Both the position numbers and the translations under genes were made by a program. A stretch of DNA of 64,000 nt from an uncultured Negativicutes bacterium (lineage in GTDB: Bacteria; Bacillota; Negativicutes; Veillonellales; Megasphaeraceae). The notes under the pieces were generated by a model that saw nothing but the letters and a program-made list of their open reading frames with translations, had not been told where the DNA came from and made no database searches. The stretch spans positions 25,597-89,596 of the forward strand of contig CAADUJ010000013.1 in NCBI GenBank assembly GCA_900752195.1. The letters run 5' to 3'. Below, piece after piece: positions 16,744 to 24,545 of this stretch. Numbering within the stretch: position 1 is the first letter of the stretch; every line of letters begins with the position of its first letter.

Positions 16744-17193
16744 TTAGAATGGAATGTCATCCTGTTTCACTTCATCGCCAAGGCTGTCAAAATCGCCGCC
16801 CATACTATTGGACGACGCAGCTTTAGGCTGGCTGTAATTGCCCTGAGACGAACTGCCATTGCGGTGTTCCGAGCTCATCGACAAGGAAATGAAGTTCGAT
16901 ACGACTTCCGTCACATATCGTTTCTGACCATCGTTGCCTTCGTACGAACGAGTGCTAAAACGGCCTTCAACGAATACGCGGCTGCCTTTACTAAGCGAAT
17001 CTCCACAAAATTCTGCCAAGTTTCCCCATGCAACACAAGGAACAAAATCAGTATACTCCCGTGGTTCAGAAGAACCAGCCGGAATGAATGTAGTTGAGCA
17101 AGCTACAGTAAATCTGGCTACGGCTTTGCCCGTCTTCGTAAACCGAATGTCCGGATCTCGTGCCAGATTGCCCAATAACTGTACTGAGTTCAT
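16744..17193 (-). CDS. ssb: Single-stranded DNA-binding protein
   Basis: 149 residues. The OB fold covers residues 1-105 (MNSVQLLGNLARDPDIRFT, VEGRFSTRSYEG). A Ser/Gly/Gln-rich linker leads to the acidic tip DDIPF, the docking site for replication and repair partners. It protects single-stranded DNA during replication and repair. Its place between rpsF and rpsR is the standard Firmicute order. Confidence 0.96.
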   Translation of the reverse strand: MNSVQLLGNLARDPDIRFTKTGKAVARFTVACSTTFIPAGSSEPREYTDFVPCVAWGNLAEFCGDSLSKGSRVFVEGRFSTRSYEGNDGQKRYVTEVVSNFISLSMSSEHRNGSSSQGNYSQPKAASSNSMGGDFDSLGDEVKQDDIPF

Positions 17194-17208
17194 ACCATGC
17201 GCCTCCGA

Positions 17209-17493
17209 TTAGTCTTCAACTTTAACGATCAGATGTTTCAGAATGTTGTCCTGGATTTTCATGACACGGTCGATTTCCTTGATGATTTCAGGTTCAGCTT
17301 CAAAGGAAACGAGAACGTAGTTGCCATCAGCCTGTTTTTTTACAGGATATGCAAGATGACGTTTACCCCAACGATCAACCTTCGTTACATTGCCGTTGTT
17401 CTTTTTAATCAGATTCGACACAAATTCAGCGATAGGATCGACTTCAGCGTCTTCCAACGGTTTTGCAATAAACATGACTTCGTACTTATTCAC
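17209..17493 (-). CDS. rpsF: 30S ribosomal protein S6
   Basis: 94 residues from the GTG at 17493, which has a perfect AGGAGGTGATTTC upstream; the ATG at 17517 would place that site inside the coding region. Motifs NKYEVMFIAKPLED, RWGKRHLAYPVKKQADGNYV and VMKIQDNILKHLIVK match S6. First gene of the operon and, with S18, the likely autoregulator through its leader. Confidence 0.96.
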   Translation of the reverse strand: MNKYEVMFIAKPLEDAEVDPIAEFVSNLIKKNNGNVTKVDRWGKRHLAYPVKKQADGNYVLVSFEAEPEIIKEIDRVMKIQDNILKHLIVKVED

Positions 17494-17520
17494 GAAATCA
17501 CCTCCTCTTCTGGACATATG

Positions 17521-17540
17521 GCCCTTCTTTTCAAAAGGGC
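17521..17540 (-). ncRNA. Leader hairpin of the rpsF operon (candidate S6:S18 site)
   Basis: GCCCTT/AAGGGC stem in the 5' untranslated region, 28 nt before the GTG. S6:S18 leader motifs are known in this position; I cannot confirm the conserved bulge by eye. Confidence 0.4.
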
Positions 17541-17571
17541 AAGGGTTTGCCTGATGAAATCAAGCTTTTAC

Positions 17572-17600
17572 ATTGTACCACATATCAACGCTATTTTCAA
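17572..17600 (-). promoter_or_regulatory. Promoter of rpsF-ssb-rpsR
   Basis: Minus strand TTGAAA (17595-17600), 17-bp spacer, TACAAT (17572-17577), giving a leader of about 70 nt. Confidence 0.8.
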
Positions 17601-17610
17601 TGGCTGTACA

Positions 17611-17652
17611 TATAAGAAGTTGGGAAAAGGAAGGCTTTTCCCAACTTCTTTT
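17611..17652 (-). terminator. Terminator after purL
   Basis: GAAGTTGGGAAAAG pairs with CTTTTCCCAACTTC, with TTAT following on the minus strand. It separates purL from the rpsF promoter 11 bp away. Confidence 0.75.
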
Positions 17653-17677
17653 CGAGATATGCAGACTCTATGCAGTA

Positions 17678-20600
17678 TTACTTGAAATATGCAACGCCTG
17701 CTTCAAAGATTGGCTGTGCTTTATTGCCCTTGATATTTTTAAAAATATCCTTGCCACTAAAGCGTTCGGTATGGGCCATTTTTCCTAAGACACGGCCATC
17801 AGGGCTCGTAATACCTTCTACAGCCATAATGGACTGGTTCGGGTTGTATTCACTATCGTTGGAAGGAGCACCCGAGAGGTCGACGTACTGCGTTGCAATC
17901 TGGCCTTTTGCAGCGAGGTCGCGAATTTGATCGACTGTTGCAACGAAGCGGCCTTCGCCGTGAGAAATGGCGATGGTATGTACGTCACCGGCCTTGACGT
18001 TGCTGAACCACGGGCTCATGACAGATACGACGCGGGTATTGACCATCCGCGACAAATGGCGACCAATGGTGTTATAGGTCAGTGTCGGACTGTCCGGACG
18101 CAAAGGCTGAACCTGACCATACGGCAAAAGTCCCAGCTTAATGAGGGCCTGAAAGCCATTGCAAATACCAAGGGCAAGACCGTCACGTTTATAGAGAAGG
18201 TCATTGAGTGCGTCCTTCAACGCCGGGCTGCGGAAGAGCGTGGCAATGAATTTGCCGGAACCTTCCGGTTCATCGCCTGCACTGAATCCGCCAGGGAACA
18301 TGATGATCTGTGCGTTAGCAATACGTTTTGCCATTTCATCGATCGATTCGGCTAATGCGTTAGGCGATTCATTGCGAAGGACCATGATATCCGTCGTCGC
18401 ACCAGCCCGTTCGAAGGCGGCTGCCGAGTCGTATTCACAGTTCGTTCCCGGGCAAACGGGAATAAATACGTGCGGCTTGCCAAACGATGTGCTCCGTTTC
18501 GGACCATATGTCGTATAAAGGGGCAATGACGGATCCTGTCTAGCACTTTCGCTCTTAATCGGGAATACCGTAGACAACGGTTCTTCCCAGGCAGACTGCA
18601 AGTCCCTGAGAGCCATCGTAACACCGCAGGCTTTGATAGTTCCGTCATCTGTCGTCGTTGCGACGATGTGGACGTTCGTATCTGTAGCCCATTCCGCAGC
18701 CGTTTCGCTGTCCGTTTCAACCAGGATAGAACCATACCGCAAATCAAAGAGGTCCTGTGCCGATACACTGTCATTGATAGCAAGGCCGATGTCATTACCA
18801 AAGGCCATCTGCGATAAGGCAGCCGCCATACCGCCCTGACCAACGGCGTGCATAGCTTTTACCTTGCCTTTGAGAACACCTTCATGAAGGACATCACAGT
18901 GGTCTTTAAACACAGTGAAATCAAGTACATCTTCTGTATCGCGCGGTACGTCGAAGAGGAGGACCGTATCGCCAGCAGCCTTGAGTTCAGGAGAAACGAT
19001 GTGATCTGTCGTTTCCGTGACGATAGCAAACGATACGAGTGTCGGCGGAACCGTCAGATTTTCAAAGGTACCGCTCATGCTATCTTTGCCGCCAATAGCA
19101 GCTACTTGTAATTCTTTCTGTGCCACATAGGCGCCAAGAAGGGCGCTTACAGGCTGACCCCAGGCGTTTTCATTCGTTCCGAGGCTCTGGAAGAATTCCT
19201 GCATCGTCAAGTATACATTCCTGCGGTCACCGCCAAGGGCCACGAGTTTTGCCACTGACTGGACGACGGCGTAGAGCGCACCGTGGAAAGGACTCCAGAC
19301 GGCAAGGTCCGGATCGTAGCCATGCGTAAAGATGCTGGCCGTCTTCGTCTTGCTTCCCGGGACAGGCAGCTTGGCAACCATACCTTCTACAGGCGTCTTC
19401 TGGTATTTTCCGCCAAAAGGCATAAGGACCGTGCGAGAGCCGATCGTGCTGTCAAACCGTTCTGCCAGCCCCTGTTCTGATGCAATGTTCAACGTCCCTA
19501 ATGTATCCATAAAAGCTTTCCTTACATCCGTCACAGCTGGTGCCTTAAAGAAATCTTTCTGTTCCGGTGCTTGTACAAAGGCCTTGCGATGCTGCGTAAC
19601 ACCATTGGTATCGAGGAAGGCCCGCGTAATGTTAACGACATTTTGTCCCCGCCAGTGCATGACGAGTCGCCGTGTATCTGTCGCAACGGCAACGATAGTC
19701 GCTTCCAGATTTTCTTCTGCTGCATACGCCATGAATTCATCGACATGTTCCGGTGCCACGACGACAGCCATTCGTTCCTGTGATTCGGAAATAGCCAGTT
19801 CCGTTCCGTCTAATCCTTCATATTTCTTTGGAACCTTATCGAGGTTAATATCGAGACCATCTGTCAATTCGCCGATGGCGACAGAAACGCCGCCAGCCCC
19901 AAAGTCATTGCACCGTTTGATAAGTACTGTTACTTCATGACGGCGGAAGAGACGCTGGATTTTCCGTTCTGTCAGCGCATTGCCCTTCTGGACTTCAGCG
20001 CCGCATGTTTCCAGTGAGGTAACTGTATGCTTTTTCGAGGAACCGGTCGCACCGCCCATGCCGTCGCGACCAGTTTTGCCGCCGAGGAGAATGATGATAT
20101 CGCCAGGAACAGGTGCTTCGCGGATGACATTGTTCCGCGGAGCTGCACCGAGAACGGCACCAATTTCCATGCGCTTTGCCAGAAAGCCCTGATGATAGTA
20201 TTCCTTGACTTCGCCCGTTGCAAGTCCAATCTGGTTGCCATAGGAGCTATATCCCTTGGCAGCACCTGTCGTCAGCGTCCGCTGTGGCAGCTTGCCTTCT
20301 AATGTGTCCTTAATGGCCTGGCGAGGGTCACCGGCACCGGTGACGCGCATAGCTTGGTACACGTAGGATCGGCCACTCAACGGATCGCGGATACAGCCGC
20401 CAAGACACGTAGCTGCACCGCCGAAAGGTTCGATTTCTGTCGGGTGATTATGTGTTTCATTCTTAAAGAGGAGGAGCCATTCTTCTTCAACGCCATCGAC
20501 GTCTACGGGAACGATAATCGTACAAGCGTTAATTTCTTCTGATTCATCGAGGTTTTGTAACTTGCCCTGCGCCTTTAATTCTTTTACAGCAATCGTCGCC

Positions 20601-21421
20601 ATATCCATCAAAGTCTGTGGCTTATTCCGCTTTAACGCTTCCCGCGTCGTCTTATACGCTTCATAAGCCCGTTGGACTGGACCATTATATACACCATCTT
20701 CAAAGGAGATTTCCGAAAGTTCGGTCATGAATGTCGTGTGACGGCAGTGATCGGACCAGTATGTATCGATAACGCGGATTTCTGTGATCGTAGGATTTCT
20801 CTTTTCTTCGTCTTTAAAATAAGCCTGACAGAACTTCAAATCATCAAAACTCATGGCAAGGCCCATGTGGACTGACAGTTCCTTGAGGTCATCATCACTC
20901 ATGGCCATAAAACCGTCGATGACAGGTACATCTTCAGGCTGTTCCCAGGCCAGTTCCAGACTTTGTGCCGCATCTAGAGAGGCTTCTCTAGCTTCGACGG
21001 GATTGATGAGATAGTGCTTGATGGCAGCCATATCCGCATCGGAAAGGGTACCGGAAAGGACGAATATCGTCGCTGTCCGGACAGCACTGTCATTTGCCAT
21101 CGTCAGCATCTGCAGGCACTGTACAGCCGAATCGGCACGCTGATCGTATTGGCCAGGAAGATATTCCATAGCTAGAACGGTATCGCCTTTTGCTACGGGC
21201 AATTCGTCATAAATAGCATCCACCGGTGGTTCAGAAAAAATCATCGTCTTCGCCTGGGCAAAGGCCTGATCATCTAAGCCGCCTACGTCATAACGGTTGA
21301 AGATTTTTACATCAGTAAGACCTGAAATCAACAGGTTTTCCTTCAAATCACTGAGAATACGCTTTGCATCTTGCGCAAAGGGAGCCTTTTTCGTTACATA
21401 CAAACGCCGAATGGACTGCAT
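17678..21421 (-). CDS. purL: Phosphoribosylformylglycinamidine synthase, single-chain (PurL+PurQ)
   Basis: 1247 residues. It catalyses the fourth step of purine synthesis: FGAR + ATP + glutamine to FGAM. Order: PurS-like N-domain, linker (TYWSDHCRHTTFMTELS), first synthetase domain (ETHNHPTEIEPFGGAATCLGG split around residue 340, GGATGSSKKHT), second domain (GGKDSMSGTF), and the C-terminal glutamine amidotransferase (FIPVCPGTNCEYDSA; nucleophile Cys in LGICNGFQALIKLGL; catalytic HGEGRF). Large fused enzymes are typical of proteobacteria and a clade of anaerobic Firmicutes, while Bacillus uses separate PurS/Q/L. It is divergent from xpt, with a perfect TAACTATAGTTA palindrome at 21447-21458 in the leader. 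Confidence 0.96.
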   Translation of the reverse strand: MQSIRRLYVTKKAPFAQDAKRILSDLKENLLISGLTDVKIFNRYDVGGLDDQAFAQAKTMIFSEPPVDAIYDELPVAKGDTVLAMEYLPGQYDQRADSAVQCLQMLTMANDSAVRTATIFVLSGTLSDADMAAIKHYLINPVEAREASLDAAQSLELAWEQPEDVPVIDGFMAMSDDDLKELSVHMGLAMSFDDLKFCQAYFKDEEKRNPTITEIRVIDTYWSDHCRHTTFMTELSEISFEDGVYNGPVQRAYEAYKTTREALKRNKPQTLMDMATIAVKELKAQGKLQNLDESEEINACTIIVPVDVDGVEEEWLLLFKNETHNHPTEIEPFGGAATCLGGCIRDPLSGRSYVYQAMRVTGAGDPRQAIKDTLEGKLPQRTLTTGAAKGYSSYGNQIGLATGEVKEYYHQGFLAKRMEIGAVLGAAPRNNVIREAPVPGDIIILLGGKTGRDGMGGATGSSKKHTVTSLETCGAEVQKGNALTERKIQRLFRRHEVTVLIKRCNDFGAGGVSVAIGELTDGLDINLDKVPKKYEGLDGTELAISESQERMAVVVAPEHVDEFMAYAAEENLEATIVAVATDTRRLVMHWRGQNVVNITRAFLDTNGVTQHRKAFVQAPEQKDFFKAPAVTDVRKAFMDTLGTLNIASEQGLAERFDSTIGSRTVLMPFGGKYQKTPVEGMVAKLPVPGSKTKTASIFTHGYDPDLAVWSPFHGALYAVVQSVAKLVALGGDRRNVYLTMQEFFQSLGTNENAWGQPVSALLGAYVAQKELQVAAIGGKDSMSGTFENLTVPPTLVSFAIVTETTDHIVSPELKAAGDTVLLFDVPRDTEDVLDFTVFKDHCDVLHEGVLKGKVKAMHAVGQGGMAAALSQMAFGNDIGLAINDSVSAQDLFDLRYGSILVETDSETAAEWATDTNVHIVATTTDDGTIKACGVTMALRDLQSAWEEPLSTVFPIKSESARQDPSLPLYTTYGPKRSTSFGKPHVFIPVCPGTNCEYDSAAAFERAGATTDIMVLRNESPNALAESIDEMAKRIANAQIIMFPGGFSAGDEPEGSGKFIATLFRSPALKDALNDLLYKRDGLALGICNGFQALIKLGLLPYGQVQPLRPDSPTLTYNTIGRHLSRMVNTRVVSVMSPWFSNVKAGDVHTIAISHGEGRFVATVDQIRDLAAKGQIATQYVDLSGAPSNDSEYNPNQSIMAVEGITSPDGRVLGKMAHTERFSGKDIFKNIKGNKAQPIFEAGVAYFK

Positions 21422-21446
21422 TCAATGAACCTCCTTAAAAGACATA

Positions 21447-21471
21447 TAACTATAGTTACGCCTTAAGTATA
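21447..21471 (-). promoter_or_regulatory. purL -10 element and leader palindrome
   Basis: Minus strand TATACT (21466-21471), then the perfect 12-bp palindrome TAACTATAGTTA (21447-21458) within the short leader. No canonical purine riboswitch or PurBox was recognised. Confidence 0.45.
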
Positions 21472-21526
21472 AACGTTTTGAAAGTAAAATAAAACCCCTG
21501 ATTGCCGTATTATTCCATTCTTTCAA

Positions 21527-21555
21527 TTGACTTCGTTATCCATTCGTATTAGACT
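21527..21555 (+). promoter_or_regulatory. Promoter of xpt
   Basis: TTGACT (21527-21532), 17-bp spacer, TAGACT (21550-21555); 42 bp before the start codon. Confidence 0.6.
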
Positions 21556-21596
21556 ATAGGAATAATATCCAGGTGAAAATAGTAGGAGGCATCGTA

Positions 21597-22172
21597 ATGG
21601 AAGAATTGAAACGTCGTATTCTTCAAGACGGTTTGATTATCGATAATCGTATCCTTAAGGTAGACAATTTTCTAAATCAACAAATTGACGCAAATCTCAT
21701 CATCAATATAGGCAAGGAATTTGCCCGCATTTTTTCTGACTGCCCTATCGACCGCATCGTCACGATTGAATCATCAGGTATTGCCATCGGCCTTGTCACA
21801 GCAGCTGCTATGGGCAATATTCCCGTCGTCTTTGCACGCAAGAAACGCTCTATCCTCATGCGAGATGCCGTCTATGCATCAGAAGTGTACTCCTACACAA
21901 AAGAAGAAACCTATACGGCAAGCATCAGCAAAACCTATCTCCACGAAGGCGAAAACGTACTCATCGTCGATGATTTCCTTGCCAGTGGCGCTGCTGCCCT
22001 CGGCCTGGCGGACATCGTAAAGCAGGCAGGTTGCCATATTGCAGGCATCGGCATTGTCATCGAAAAATCCTTCCAGCCTGGACGAAGCCGACTCGAAGCA
22101 GCAGGATACCGCGTCGAATCGTTAGCGCGGATTGCGGAATTTCGAGATAATAAACCCATCTTCAAAGACTAA
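21597..22172 (+). CDS. xpt: Xanthine phosphoribosyltransferase
   Basis: 191 residues from ATG 21597, behind GTAGGAGG (frame open to 21573). Makes XMP from xanthine and PRPP. The PRPP-binding motif is NVLIVDDFLASGAAA, and IESSGIAIGLVTAAAMG and VFARKKRS fit Xpt of the PurR/Xpt group. Length matches the family (about 190). It faces purL across a 175-bp divergent promoter region, coupling salvage and synthesis of purines. The next gene follows after 26 bp. Confidence 0.93.
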   Translation: MEELKRRILQDGLIIDNRILKVDNFLNQQIDANLIINIGKEFARIFSDCPIDRIVTIESSGIAIGLVTAAAMGNIPVVFARKKRSILMRDAVYASEVYSYTKEETYTASISKTYLHEGENVLIVDDFLASGAAALGLADIVKQAGCHIAGIGIVIEKSFQPGRSRLEAAGYRVESLARIAEFRDNKPIFKD

Positions 22173-22198
22173 TACACCGTTCATGCGAGGAGACTGCT

Positions 22199-22810
22199 AT
22201 GAGAACGCAATTCTTTGATGGCTTTGACTTTGCTCATTTTAAATATAGTATCGTCGCCATTGAACATATGGATGAATTCTTTAAAATAGAAACGTATGGC
22301 ATCCATCCCGTCATTTATGATGAATCGTGCTTACGAGGATATTCGTGTATCTTCGGTATTTCTGACAGCCGCCATCTTATATTGCGAAAGCTCTTTACAA
22401 ATACGAATGGCCGTCCTGCACCTGCCATCGATGGAATCGAACCCGTTCCGTTCCATTCACCGGCTGGCGATCTGCGTTACGATCTGGAGCACATCATCCC
22501 CTACACGGGCTCCATACTTATCGCCAATGGTTTCATCGACAAATACTTCGTACCTTTTGGCTTTCAGGTTCCCCATGCCTTTGAAAAAGTCTTTGAACTC
22601 ACCTTCCACGATGGCCTCTTCGTCAACGTAAAAGACCGCTCTGACGATGCTAAACGACTGCGCCAGGAATACGAAGAGCCGTTACCGACGACGAAACGGA
22701 TGAAACTTCGCGTTGCCCACTGGCTCAACAAACACGAAGAATACGGCTTTGACGATGAACTTCTCGAACAATATATGGATTTGAGCTATGATACAAAGTA
22801 CCTGTTTTAA
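22199..22810 (+). CDS. Conserved-looking cytoplasmic protein of unknown function
   Basis: 203 residues, start with GGAG at normal distance, 26 bp after xpt and therefore in the same transcript. No signal peptide or membrane segment. Composition is that of a normal globular protein, rich in aromatic residues at the N-terminus (FFDGFDFAHFKYS) and with a charged helical C-terminus (RLRQEYEEPLPTTKRMKLR). I recognise no family or catalytic motif. Codon usage matches its neighbours, and the frame is bounded by a terminator, so it is a real gene. A link to purine metabolism is only suggested by position. Confidence 0.75.
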   Translation: MRTQFFDGFDFAHFKYSIVAIEHMDEFFKIETYGIHPVIYDESCLRGYSCIFGISDSRHLILRKLFTNTNGRPAPAIDGIEPVPFHSPAGDLRYDLEHIIPYTGSILIANGFIDKYFVPFGFQVPHAFEKVFELTFHDGLFVNVKDRSDDAKRLRQEYEEPLPTTKRMKLRVAHWLNKHEEYGFDDELLEQYMDLSYDTKYLF

Positions 22811-22870
22811 GCCATATAAAAGGGGCTGTAAACGAAGGATAAACCTGGTTTACAGCCCTTTTTATATGGC
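22811..22870. terminator. Long bidirectional terminator hairpin
   Basis: GCCATATAAAAGGGGCTGTAAAC... pairs with ...GTTTACAGCCC and TTTTTATATGGC, an arm of about 23 bp; converging genes end at 22810 and 22877. Confidence 0.88.
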
Positions 22871-22876
22871 TTTTTC

Positions 22877-24328
22877 TTATTTTTTTAAAGCCACGAGTGT
22901 GCAAGCAATGGCTTTGGCAATTTGTGCCGCCGTCTGTAAATCGACAGTTTCTTCAGGACTATGGATATCGAAAGTCGAAGGACCGATGGATACGATATCG
23001 AGTTCAGGATTCATAGCGTAGAAATAGCCTGTTTCCAGACCGCCATGAATGGCTTCTATCTTAGGTGTAAAGCCTAGTTTCTTTTTGTAGATTTCCACCA
23101 TCGTAGGGGCAAGGACGCTCTTGGGATTTTCCGTCCATGCCGGAGACTGATTCCCCATTGTCAGAGAAAAACCTGTGACTTCCGCAAAAATAGGAAGGGT
23201 ATTTTTCAGCTCATTCAACCGTGCATCGGAAGAGGACCGCGGGAAATATTCAAAGGAAACACCTTGAGCCGTCGTTTCGATGATACCAATATTCGACGAC
23301 AAGTCAGGCAATTTCGGGAAACGCTGGTTCATGGCAAACACGCCGAAGTGAAGCAGATTAAGGAGTTGTACGACAGCACGGCTATCAGCAGCAGAGAACG
23401 TCTTTTCCGGTACAGCCGTGTCCGTTGCCGTAAGGGACAGTGTCTTTTCTACAGCGCCATATATGCTCTGGAAATCACTCTGTGCCGTATTGATGACGGC
23501 TTTTGCCTTAGCCACATCACCGTTTGCCAATACAATCGTTGCCGATGCAGAAGAGGGAATGGCGTTGGCGGCGACACCACCAGTAATACATGCCAAATCG
23601 AAGGCGATTCCATCGAGATGGAGCCGCTGTAACGTCGATGCGACAGCCTTGATGGCATTGCATTTGCCATTATTGATGGTTTCACCAGAATGACCGCCGA
23701 GAAGGCCTTCTACAGTAATCGTCAAGGCACTGTCAAAGGCAGGAGCCTGCCAGGAAACAGTCCTATCAAAATGGGTGTGAACGCTGCCAGCAGAAGCCAT
23801 ACAAATCGTATCAACAGCTTCAGAATCACAATTGATGATATAGGTAACATCCTGCATGTATTTCGGGTCTAAATGGGTGGCCCCGGTCATGCTGACTTCT
23901 TCATCAACTGTAAAGATGAGTCGAAGGGGACCGTGGTCAATGTGTTGTTCCAACAGAAACAGAGAAATGGCAATGGCCATGCCATCATCAGCTCCGAGAC
24001 TCGTTCCATCGGCCCCAAGAATATTCCCGTTCCGCTTCAAGATGATTTCATCTTTTAAGGGATCGAAGTCCCGACCCGGTTTTGCTACACAGACCATATC
24101 CATATGGCCCTGGATAACCGTGCGCGGTACCGATTCAAATCCTTTTGTTGCCGCAAAATCAGCAATGACATTATGGACGTCATCCTGTACGATTGATTCC
24201 GCCCCCAGTTCACGCAGGCGGCTGACGATGTAATCACTTACTTCCTTTTCATGGCCGGATTTGCGGGGATGCTTAGCAAGGCCGGCAAATTCTTTCAATA
24301 TACCTTCTATCATTTGAGTTTCTTCCAC
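22877..24328 (-). CDS. pepD: Aminoacyl-histidine dipeptidase (M20)
   Basis: 483 residues from GTG 24328, 8 nt after AAGGAGG (frame open to 24394). M20-family dinuclear zinc peptidase that cleaves Xaa-His and other dipeptides in the cytoplasm. Metal and catalytic motifs: VIQGHMDMVC, GTSLGADDGMAIA, FTVDEEVSMTGA, NCDSEA, and the C-terminal EAIHGGLETG. Length matches E. coli PepD (485). It sits divergent from an OPT peptide transporter, suggesting a peptide-use module. Confidence 0.94.
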   Translation of the reverse strand: MEETQMIEGILKEFAGLAKHPRKSGHEKEVSDYIVSRLRELGAESIVQDDVHNVIADFAATKGFESVPRTVIQGHMDMVCVAKPGRDFDPLKDEIILKRNGNILGADGTSLGADDGMAIAISLFLLEQHIDHGPLRLIFTVDEEVSMTGATHLDPKYMQDVTYIINCDSEAVDTICMASAGSVHTHFDRTVSWQAPAFDSALTITVEGLLGGHSGETINNGKCNAIKAVASTLQRLHLDGIAFDLACITGGVAANAIPSSASATIVLANGDVAKAKAVINTAQSDFQSIYGAVEKTLSLTATDTAVPEKTFSAADSRAVVQLLNLLHFGVFAMNQRFPKLPDLSSNIGIIETTAQGVSFEYFPRSSSDARLNELKNTLPIFAEVTGFSLTMGNQSPAWTENPKSVLAPTMVEIYKKKLGFTPKIEAIHGGLETGYFYAMNPELDIVSIGPSTFDIHSPEETVDLQTAAQIAKAIACTLVALKK

Positions 24329-24432
24329 GTCTATTACCTCCTTAATAATATTAAATACATTATACCACGTTTTACCATGAATCCCTATTTGCATAATATT
24401 ATTATATTTATGAATTTTTAATCATTTAAATA

Positions 24433-24478
24433 TTGACGATATTGTCAACGTGACGGCCGATGTCATTTGCTGTATAAT
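24433..24478 (+). promoter_or_regulatory. OPT promoter region with inverted repeat
   Basis: TATAAT -10 at 24473-24478 and a weak -35 (GTGACG, 24450-24455). Just upstream lies TTGAC-N6-GTCAA (24433-24448), an operator-like inverted repeat. Confidence 0.5.
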
Positions 24479-24545
24479 AGATGTAGTTAAGCCCTGCAGG
24501 CATAACAAGTATTCATTTTATTAAAGCAGGAGGTTTGATTCTCTT

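Noticed and set aside
21422..21596. Purine riboswitch between purL and xpt
   Set aside because: Both leaders are too short and show no three-way-junction consensus.
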